This document shows, piece after piece, positions 56,031 to 64,000 of a stretch of 64,000 bases of DNA (the stretch's first letter is position 1; each line of letters begins with the position of its first letter). The translations under genes were made by a program, and so were the position numbers. Under the pieces are notes generated by a model, which did no database searches, was not told where the DNA came from, and saw only the letters and a list, made by a program, of their open reading frames with translations. Origin of the DNA: Anseranas semipalmata (lineage: Eukaryota; Chordata; Aves; Anseriformes; Anseranatidae); assembly GCA_013399115.1 (NCBI GenBank), contig VXAA01001101.1, forward strand, positions 188,099-252,098, written 5' to 3'.

Positions 56031-57000
56031 CCAGCTTACTGTTACAGCAGGCTACCATTACACAGAGTAGCCTTTTTTATAGGTTAAACTGTACCCTAGA
56101 AGTATTTTTAATTCCCATTATGTCTTCTGGGTTCTTGATTAATCAGTATTTTATTTATTTGTTAACTTTTGAAGCCACTTACCACTAATTACTACTGTAG
56201 TGCCATTACCTTTTCTTTTTCTTGGGTAACACATTCCCTAAAATGCCTGTTTCCCAGTCACCGTTCCCATTCCACCCCATTTCTTTTATGCCTTCGGTAT
56301 CCGGTCTGACAACACGCACCAGTCGTTCAGGTTCCCGTGTTTTGTTGCCCAGGCTCCTGGCATTCCAGTTGCTTCTCCCTGGCTGTGCGTTATCCCCAGG
56401 CCTGGTTAAGCATAGTCTTTGCACGAAGTGTCATCTTCCAGATGCCATCAGTGTTATTACGTACAGGAATGTACTAGGATGCTCTGGGGCACGACGACCT
56501 CTCAAGGTGTATTTCTCTCCTCTGATACGCCTCCTGTTCCCTGCCTTCCCGCCATGGGTCTTCCTTTCAGCCCTTTCCTAATCTCGCTGTAACTGTTCCT
56601 CTGTCCTTTCCATATTAGTTCTGTTTCCCCCCACACGTCGCTTTGTACCACTTTGTTTCAGGGCATTTCTGAAACTATTCACATCTTCCTTCAAGCCAAG
56701 AAGCTGGTTTTAACAGCGCCTCCCCGACCACAGCAAGAGACCTATCTGCCCACTTATTTATTTCCCACCCATGCTCCTGGAGCTTCTTCCCCTCTCACCC
56801 ATCAACCCTCTTCCTCCTAGTTTCTTTTGTACAAACCCGTTAAGCTGCACATCCCACTTTCTCCAGGCTGCACCTCCCACCCTGCTCTGCTACTCTACAG
56901 GAGGGTCTTCAGTTCGTCCCAATACCGTCATCCTTCCCTGCGTGGACCTTTCGTCTGTGCCAGATCTCCCATCGTGGCGTCCCGTATCACTCCTAGGTGA
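56030..57000 (-). mobile_element. Degraded CR1-like LINE fragment, start of ORF2
   Basis: Read on the minus strand, about 56424-56222 gives WNARSLGNKTREPE followed by a degraded stretch with GIKEMGWNGNGDWETG. This resembles the beginning of CR1 ORF2 (endonuclease start, NARS..NK..EL, then a TETWWD-like motif). The sequence at higher coordinates would be the preceding ORF1/ORF2 junction. It is broken by stops and frameshifts, and the boundaries are rough. Confidence 0.5.
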
Positions 57001-57658
57001 GAAGTCTCAACTTCTTAAAACTGTCATGGGAGAATCAGCAGAGCTGTGTCATTTTGCTGTAACATGTTAATGGTCACCACCAACTTTTCTAATCTAAGAT
57101 AATTGCTGCTGCTAATCAAATTGTTTTCTCCACTTTCATCAGTTGATAAATATGGTACCTGCTGATACGTACATTGTTCCCTGAAATCGCGCAACTGGGT
57201 GTAACATTCAAGCACTGCTGCTTTACCTTGCAGCAAAGAAATGCCACCACTTTGAGAAATGCTCAGCCAGATACCAAAGCCGATGACATCACATTCACAG
57301 CCAGCTGAATTTAATACTGCAAAGCACAGAGTTGAAGTCACATTCTCACATCCGGAGGCGTAGCTGCTACTGGCAGCAGGGAGTCACTGTAGATAAAAAT
57401 GCAGGGCTGGAACTCCCCCGCCGCTCACTGCAGCTCCTAGAGCTAGCTGACCTGGTTGTGATGCTGTTCCCGGCTGTCCCAGGAGAAGCCACCTGACTGT
57501 GCCATGGAGCACAGTGCTATGCTTGGAGTACATCTACAAATGATGCTCTTGCAGAAGAGTCTAAAAAGAGCCTATAAACGTAATCAAAATAAGCCATGCC
57601 ATGAGCATCTGTAGGGCATTGCACTACTTCAGCAAATATATATATATATAAATATATA
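57000..57658. other. Intergenic DNA ending in an AT microsatellite
   Basis: No gene is seen. An alternating AT tract at about 57638-57679 straddles the start of the duplicated block. Confidence 0.6.
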
Positions 57659-58319
57659 TATATATAAATATATATATAAATTCAGGTTTTTGTTTTTCTA
57701 CACAAAAGATGTTGTATTTCACTCCAGGAGTTTTTATCTGTTTATCCATCAGGGCAAGAGAGGCTCCCAGCTCCAGGCAAGACTGAAAGCTGTCAAATCT
57801 CCTGCCAGTACTGCATATGAGACCCCTTGATTCTCAAATTCCGTAACATTTCTGTGAAGGGATTTGCAGTATTTTTATGGGGAGGCAGTACCATGATTTC
57901 AGTGGATTCAGAAGCAACTCCAGTCTATGGATCTCCAGCAGTGCCACAAGCCCCATCTTCAGTGGCACCAATAAAACTGGTTGTGGAACCGCGTGTTGTG
58001 ACCCAGCTCCCCAGCACGTGGTGTGGGGACAAAACTTCCTGAACTAGTTTCAGCATGGAAAATGGAGATACAGAGCCACACCCTTGCTTAAACTGATGCA
58101 ATATTTTCATATAAAGTCCAATCTAGAGGCCTGCAACTTCCAGCGCCAAGTGAAACTCTGGGGCACCGAGAGCAGCACGCTTAGCTACTAAAACAAAAAA
58201 CAAAAGGGACTTGTCAGTTCCTGGTGTGCACACAAGACAGCTTATTTCATTACGAAGCTGTTCCAAACACAAGACACAGATAGCGAGGTACAATTATCAC
58301 CACCAAGGAAAGCACAGCG

Positions 58320-58627
58320 ACGCGGCTGAGGCTCCGGCTGGCAGCGCAAAGGAGACGCTACATTCCCTAGGCTTCCTCTGAAAGACCCCCAGAGTCTTGC
58401 TGCTGTGTTTTAAAACGCAAAACCCACGCAACCACACGCGGCTGCCCTTCCCCCGCCCGCCGTCGGCCCTTCGCTCCGGGGCGCCTCACGCCTCCCCTCA
58501 CGGCGCAACGGCCGCAACGGCCGCAACGGCCGCGCCGCCTCGCGCCGCCCCTCAGCGCTACGGCGCCGGCCCCGGAAGCGCTCGCGCCGCCACCCGGTAG
58601 CGCTCCCCCCCCTCGGGCCCAGCCAAG
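58320..58627 (+). promoter_or_regulatory. VIRMA CpG-rich promoter / 5' UTR, copy 1
   Basis: This is dense CpG sequence directly upstream of the first VIRMA exon copy, including three tandem GCAACGGCC units at about 58504-58530. No TATA box is near the ATG. The same block recurs at 59543-59850. It is a typical CpG-island promoter of a housekeeping gene. Confidence 0.7.
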
Positions 58628-58690
58628 ATGGCGGTGGACACCGCGACCGAGCTGCTGTTCCTAGACACGTTCAAGCACCAGAGCGCCGAG
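58628..58690 (+). other. VIRMA: VIRMA exon 1, duplicated upstream copy
   Basis: It is identical to 59851-59913: MAVDTATELLFLD and on to HQSAE, then a gtaacg donor. It is most likely the other haplotype of the same exon and should not be counted as a second start exon. Confidence 0.9.
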
Positions 58691-59542
58691 GTAACGCGGC
58701 GGGGCCCTCGCTCCCCTCCTCGCCCGTGCCGGCGCCCCGTAGGCCCCGCTGCGGGGTAGGCCCGGCGGTGGGCGGCCCCGGCCCGGGTGGGGCAGCCCCT
58801 GCTGAGGGGGGGGCACCGCCGGCCCTACCCGGGCAGACCGGGGACGAGGGGCGGGTGAACCCGGGCCGTGCGAGGATCTCNTATATATAAATATATATAT
58901 AAATTCAGGTTTTTGTTTTTCTACACAAAAGATGTTGTATTTCACTCCAGGAGTTTTTATCTGTTTATCCATCAGGGCAAGAGAGGCTCCCAGCTCCAGG
59001 CAAGACTGAAAGCTGTCAAATCTCCTGCCAGTACTGCATATGAGACCCCTTGATTCTCAAATTCCGTAACATTTCTGTGAAGGGATTTGCAGTATTTTTA
59101 TGGGGAGGCAGTACCATGATTTCAATGGATTCAGAAGCAACTCCAGTCTATGGATCTCCAGCAGTGCCACAAGCCCCATCTTCAGTGGCACCAATAAAAC
59201 TGGTTGTGGAACCGCGTGTTGTGACCCAGCTCCCCAGCACGTGGTGTGGGGACAAAACTTCCTGAACTAGTTTCAGCATGGAAAATGGAGATACAGAGCC
59301 ACACCCTTGCTTAAACTGATGCAATATTTTCATATAAAGTCCAATCTAGAGGCCTGCAACTTCCAGCGCCAAGTGAAACTCTGGGGCACCGAGGGTAGCA
59401 CGCTTAGCTACTAAAACAAAAAACAAAAGGGACTTGTCAATTCCTGGTGTGCACACAAGACAGCTTATTTCATTACGAAGCTGTTCCAAACACAAGACAC
59501 AGATAACGAGGTACAATTATCACCACCAAGGAAAGCACAGCG

Positions 59543-59850
59543 ACGCGGCTGAGGCTCCGGCTGGCAGCGCAAAGGAGACGCTACATTCCCTAGGCTTCCT
59601 CTGAAAGACCCCCAGAGTCTTGCTGCTGTGTTTTAAAACGCAAAACCCACGCAACCACACGCGGCTGCCCTTCCCCCGCCCGCCGTCGGCCCTTCGCTCC
59701 GGGGCGCCTCACGCCTCCCCTCACGGCGCAACGGCCGCAACGGCCGCAACGGCCGCGCCGCCTCGCGCCGCCCCTCAGCGCTACGGCGCCGGCCCCGGAA
59801 GCGCTCGCGCCGCCACCCGGTAGCGCTCCCCCCCCTCGGGCCCAGCCAAG
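59543..59850 (+). promoter_or_regulatory. VIRMA CpG-rich promoter / 5' UTR, copy 2
   Basis: This is the copy physically joined to the rest of VIRMA. The ATG context is ccaagATGG, with a purine at -3 and G at +4. Confidence 0.7.
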
Positions 59851-59913
59851 ATGGCGGTGGACACCGCGACCGAGCTGCTGTTCCTAGACACGTTCAAGCA
59901 CCAGAGCGCCGAG
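59851..59913 (+). CDS. VIRMA: VIRMA exon 1
   Basis: This 21-codon, phase-0 exon ends HQSAE. The intron to exon 2 is 2.27 kb. Confidence 0.94.
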
Positions 59914-62900
59914 GTAACGCGGCGGGGCCCTCGCTCCCCTCCTCGCCCGTGCCGGCGCCCCGTAGGCCCCGCTGCGGGGTAGGCCCGGCGGTGGGCGGCC
60001 CCGGCCCGGGTGGGGCAGCCCCTGCTGAGGGGGGGGCACCGCCGGCCCTACCCGGGCAGACCGGGGACGAGGGGCGGGTGAACCCGGGCCGTGCGAGGAT
60101 CTCGCTCGGGTGAGCCCGCAGGGGAAGAAGAAGTGGGGAAGAAGGGCTGTGCCCGGCACGGACAGCTGGGGCTTCCCCGCGCTTAGCGTCCGTATTTGTG
60201 TGTGTGTGAGCTTCGTGCACCGTGAGCGAACTGAGCGTTTCAACCTAACTTTAGCCATGGGAGGTCTTACGAATAAATATTTTGCTTTGAGGGAAGCTCC
60301 ATAAATAATGTTCAAAGTGAACAAATACTTCGCTTTCAAGTGGGACCCTGAGCACCCGTGAAGCCGCTGTGTTACACAGGTTTGCCCGGGGCTTGTGCCC
60401 GTCAGGAGGGAGGAAGGGGACTCCGAGAGTGGAAAATGTGAAGTATGGTGTAACTTGAGAAAGAAGTTTGGTGCGTGGACAGGTGCAAAGGGAAGAAAAC
60501 AAAGTGTTTTGAGCTGATGCTGTGATTAAAGTCAAACCAGGAGTTATTCTGGAGTCCCTTCCAGCAGCCACGATCACAGAGACCCAGATGTATTTCCACT
60601 TCTACTATTGAAGATAGCGTTGGGTAGGAAGTGCTAGCCATTCCTCTTCTTCTCCAGGACAGCGTGCACTCTCATTGAACTTTTTTTAATTGCGTGTATC
60701 ATTTCCTGGCACTTTCATTCTTGCCAATGACTTTTTCCAGACCTGAACCAGACTGAATTTTTATTAAAAAAAACAAACAAACAAACAAAAAATGCATTTT
60801 ACGTATTGCAGAAAAGCCACCTTCATGTTACAATAGTTCTCCAGCTAAGTGGATCATGAGTCTTGCACTGGAACTTGCATTTCTTGGGAAGTACTGCTTA
60901 GTTTGTAATAAAATTATTTATTTGGCTTAGCTGTGTAGTTTAACATGTGTTGGTAGTTCCAATGTAGTTATTTTTTTAATGTATTCTGGAGAAAAAGGAA
61001 ATTGGATTCAGCTGTGATCTGGATGAGGCTGCTGCATGGCGGTCAAGGCATCATCATTTAGCCAGAAATTTGTCTCTGGGCCGTGCTGCTCAGAAATTTG
61101 AGTCTTAAATGGAGCATACGTAACTTTTCTAAAGGCAACGCAAAGAGCTCTCACAGCCATCGCTCCTCAGGGGTTACAGTCACCCCATTCCTTTAACAAG
61201 TTGTGCTCCCTGTCACAGCGTGTCTCCTTTGCTTCTACCCTCCTGACTGTATGCCTCAGCCCTTAGGGCAAGATGCTGTGTTTGTGTGCGAAAAGAGGCA
61301 GGCATAGATTTTTTTCTTAAATGATAGTAATATGTGCCACAGAGCGTATTTGCTTGTTTTGCTAGTGCAGTCTTTGCTAATCCAATTTGCTAGGTTGGAA
61401 ACTGAGAAATGTGATTCTGAGCTTCTGTTTGGGAAAGTCTGTATATGTTTAAAGTTTAAGGTTTATATGGCTAAGGTTGTGTATAGCAGAGATGATGTAT
61501 AAATATAACAATACCTCGTAAAATGAATTTAGTGAGAGGAGCTGATTACCTCCTAGTTTGCTCAAACATACCTTTTAGGAGTGCTGAAGCATAAGATTTC
61601 TTTACACTTGCTGTTTCTGTGTTGTAAACAGAAATGTCAATGGCAAAAGTTGCAGAATTGGTAAATAAGTGTCACATGGAATTTTTGTACAGGTCTAGCA
61701 AAACAGATTTGTAGTATCATTACTGTTACTAATATTATGTTTGAAATTTAACATTCCCTAATCTTTAAAATTAGAACACACACACTTTTTCTTTTCTTTA
61801 ATTGTAAACCTGGCGTGGTTTATTTAAAAGGGAGCTGTATACTCAGTCTTTACTTAATGGTTTAAGTTCCAGTTTTTCTCTTTACCAACATACCCTGTTA
61901 AAGAACATACCCTGTTGCTGTTTAAAAGATTCTCATAAATAACTGATTATGTGAATAAACCTGTAACGTTGTCTATAAAAAATAATGGCAAGTTTCTAAA
62001 AAGTTCCAGAAGATCATTTAAAAAAAAAATCTTTTCTGTTTAACGATGTTTAACGTTAATAGAACTGAATTCTATAAATTATTAGGATTGCAACCTTAAT
62101 TTGGTTAATAAAGAATATGCGATTACATTATGTTGCTTCCATTTTACATTTCATAGGTTTTCTTTCTTCTTTGTTTTGTAGCAAAGTACCAATATAGATG
62201 TAGTTCGTTTTCCATGTGTGGTTTACATAAATGAAGTACGTGTCATTCCTCCAGGAGTGAGAGCTCACACAAGTTTGCCTGACAGTAGGGCTTATGGGTA
62301 AGTGAAAGATATTAGGTGTCTGATTCAGGAACACCTTCCTATTAGTTTTCCTTCAACTTGTGTATTTCAGTAGAACTTCCTGTCTAAAAAGGTAAAATGC
62401 ATTTGTGTGTCTGCTGCTCTTGTAATTATTTTGGGGAATCGTTTCAACAGTATAATTTAAGGCTTTCTCCTTGTTAGGCTTATTTACTCTGATAAGGAGC
62501 TGGATGGCTTTAATTTCTACCTTTGTTCTGTTTCCAGAGAGACATCCCCACATACATTTCAACTGGACTTGTTTTTCAACAATGTCAGCAAGCCAAGTGC
62601 CCCTGTTTTTGATAGACTGGGGAGGTAAGTAATTTCACCATGACTTCGTGACTTCATTAGCTGCCTTTCTTTTTTCTTCTTGAGAAGTTTTGAGGGCAGA
62701 ACATGCACAGTAGAAAATGTGTTTCTTCTATACTTTTCTCGTTTGGTCTGTCTTTTGCTAGTTAGCGTTCTCCTTGCCCTTTTCCTCCAATTTGTGTGGG
62801 AGGACAGAGGTTCACGCTTAAAAGAGGAGACAATTCTTGTTATTTTTAAGCTTACAGAGTGCATGTGTATCGAGGAAAAGTGTTATATGAAAATAAATAG

Positions 62901-63929
62901 TTCTATGTTCTTGTTTTTAAGGGTGTGTATTCAGTATTTTATTATTGGCATATGTGTTTAGTACTGCTATGTCTAGTTTCTGTAAACGTGCTTTGTATTA
63001 ATGGAAAAATAATTTTGTGTATTTTACTTAACAGCCTTGAATATGATGAAAACACTTCAATTATTTTCAGACCCAATGCAAAGGTAATGCAATGTGATTT
63101 AAACCTCCTCTTTTCTACACATCTGTCATTTGGGTGTAAGCATGGTAATGTGTGGTGTGTTGGAAATGAGTAAGATGTGTATTGTTTAAGATCGTATTCT
63201 AAAACCTGCCTGTAGTTCAGATACTTACTACTTTAGAGTCTGCATTATAGATGCTATATAAATGGCATGAGTTGTAGAAGACTTGGTTGCTTTACTATTC
63301 TAACTGAGATTGCCAGCAGAAGTATCCATTACTTATGAGCAAAGATGAATCAGAATGTTATGGCTGCAGGCCCCACAACAAAGCACATCCTCTTCGGTTC
63401 TGTTTGGGTTTATTTCATTCAGATCAGTGTGTGTGTGGCCCCATGGTAATGTTTGTTTTTTTTCCTTCATTAACTCGATGTGTAATACAGGTGTGTAGGC
63501 TGTATTAATTAGGCGACATATTGCAAGTAATTGAATGCTTTTAGATAAAGATTACTTACTGGTTGTAATGATTGATATATTCAAAGTTTTGTCAGTTTTC
63601 AAACTGCAGGTTAGAGAGATACTTTAATGTTCAGTTCTCTATTCTTGCTTTTATGCAGGTACTGATACAATGATATAAAAATAACTTTTATGAAGTTTCT
63701 TGTGTTGTTTTTAAGTGCTTTTTCTTTCTTTAAAAAAAAAAAAAACCATCAAAAAAACAGGTCAACACAGATGGATTGGTTCTAAGAGGATGGTACAACT
63801 GTCTGACTTTGGCAATCTATGGCTCAGTTGATAGAGTAATCAGTCATGACAGAGAATCACCTCCTCCACCTCCACCTCCGCCACCTCCTCCCCAGCAACA
63901 GCCCGGTTTGAAAAGAAACCCAAAACATG
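59851..63929 (+). CDS. VIRMA: VIRMA (KIAA1429), m6A methyltransferase scaffold, N-terminal part only
   Basis: VIRMA (virilizer) is the large nuclear scaffold of the m6A writer-associated complex with WTAP, ZC3H13, CBLL1/HAKAI and RBM15. It guides methylation toward 3' UTRs and stop codons. Five coding exons lie here: 59851-59913, 62182-62297, 62538-62624, 63035-63083 and 63761-63929, giving 161 codons plus one base of about 1,812 in human. All junctions are GT-AG and in phase. The spliced protein starts MAVDTATELLFLDTF and includes VVRFPCVVYINEVRVIPPG, SPHTFQLDLFFNN and LRGWYNCLTLAIYG, all close to the human N-terminus. An 11-proline run and QQQ follow, then KRNPKH. The acidic region and the long helical-repeat body lie beyond the window. 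The gene is divergent from ESRP1, as in human. Confidence 0.96.
60104..62181 (+). other. VIRMA intron 1 (nothing else recognised)
   Basis: The first part is still GC-rich, then AT-rich. There is a short CAAA-repeat run near 60770-60790. No coding signal is seen. Confidence 0.7.
62182..62297 (+). CDS. VIRMA: VIRMA exon 2
   Basis: It reads QSTNIDVVRFPCVVYINEV and on to LPDSRAYG, with acceptor ttttgtag and donor gtaagtg. It leaves two bases of a Gly codon. Confidence 0.96.
62538..62624 (+). CDS. VIRMA: VIRMA exon 3
   Basis: It reads ETSPHTFQLDLFFNNVSKPS and on to FDRLG, with acceptor tttccag and donor gtaagt. Phases match exons 2 and 4. Confidence 0.96.
62625..63034 (+). other. VIRMA intron 3 (nothing recognised)
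   Basis: This is T-rich intron sequence. An open frame of 93 codons that crosses exon sequence out of frame is chance. Confidence 0.7.
63035..63083 (+). CDS. VIRMA: VIRMA exon 4 (49 nt)
   Basis: It reads LEYDENTSIIFRPNAK after the shared Ser codon, with acceptor ttaacag and donor gtaatg. Confidence 0.95.
63084..63760 (+). other. VIRMA intron 4 (nothing recognised)
   Basis: This AT-rich intron ends in a T-rich tract, then A13, then the A-rich acceptor of exon 5. Confidence 0.7.
63761..63929 (+). CDS. VIRMA: VIRMA exon 5 (poly-proline)
   Basis: It reads VNTDGLVLRGWYNCLTLAIY and on through RVISHDRESP to a run of 11 prolines, QQQPG and KRNPKH, plus one base before gtaagtc. The acceptor is unusual: A-rich sequence precedes the AG and the pyrimidine tract lies further upstream. 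Confidence 0.95.
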
Positions 63930-64000
63930 GTAAGTCTCGTGAGAAGATGTAGATTTTTTTTTTTTTTTTTTTAATCAAAATTACATTATGGAATATGAAA
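63930..64000 (+). other. VIRMA intron 5, cut by the window end
   Basis: The gtaagtc donor and following T-rich sequence show that the gene continues past the end. Confidence 0.8.

Larger units (their letters stand above)
57659..60103. repeat. Direct duplication of 1.22 kb (VIRMA promoter and exon 1), probable assembly artefact
   Basis: 57659-58880 and 58882-60103 are the same sequence at an offset of 1223, separated by one N at 58881. I noted five substitutions (57902, 58171, 58173, 58217, 58283 in the first copy) and no indels. The second copy starts inside the AT microsatellite directly after the N. The low divergence and the N join fit two haplotypes placed in series. Confidence 0.93.

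Noticed and set aside
57827..58042. Small open frame repeated at 59050-59265, suggesting a duplicated gene
   Set aside because: It is simply carried in the duplicated block and has no family resemblance; the valine/methionine difference is the allele difference.

Overview
This window is vertebrate nuclear DNA, almost certainly from a bird. Genes are split into short exons with GT-AG introns. The interspersed repeats I recognise are CR1 LINE fragments, some ending in the repeated ATTCTRTG motif of avian CR1 3' ends. Two recognisable protein-coding genes lie head to head: ESRP1 on the minus strand and VIRMA (KIAA1429) on the plus strand. The same divergent pair lies side by side on human 8q22. 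The species cannot be told from the sequence.

Layout: 1-330 looks like the 3' end of an unidentified plus-strand transcript. From 331 to about 21,860 I see no convincing gene, only CR1 remnants (3.5, 5.9, 8.9, 15.5-16.1, 18.7-19.2 kb), A/T tracts, an N gap at 15790-15919 and a possible conserved non-coding block at 11.2-11.9 kb. ESRP1 runs from its ATG at 54479 down to its stop at 23206. I resolved 14 coding exons, all phase-consistent. One stretch of coding sequence before the last exon (about 151 nt if the human protein length of 681 aa holds) could not be found in the 9.9 kb final intron. From 55 to 57.6 kb is intergenic DNA with an old CR1 piece. VIRMA starts in a CpG-rich region at 58.3-60.1 kb, has five coding exons here and continues beyond the window.

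Assembly quality matters. The VIRMA promoter and first exon appear twice (57659-58880 and 58882-60103), separated by a single N, with only five differences noted. This is best read as two haplotypes laid end to end, not a biological duplication. A second single N (51555) also sits between near-identical flanks. A 392-N gap removes part of the ESRP1 promoter.

Both genes act in RNA processing. ESRP1 drives the epithelial alternative-splicing programme. VIRMA is the large scaffold of the m6A methyltransferase writer complex. ESRP1 exon 12 keeps the tandem donor pair that adds or omits four residues (CKLP). I found no novel system of the mobile or defence type; the strongest observations are the false duplication, the missing ESRP1 coding segment and the tandem splice donor.
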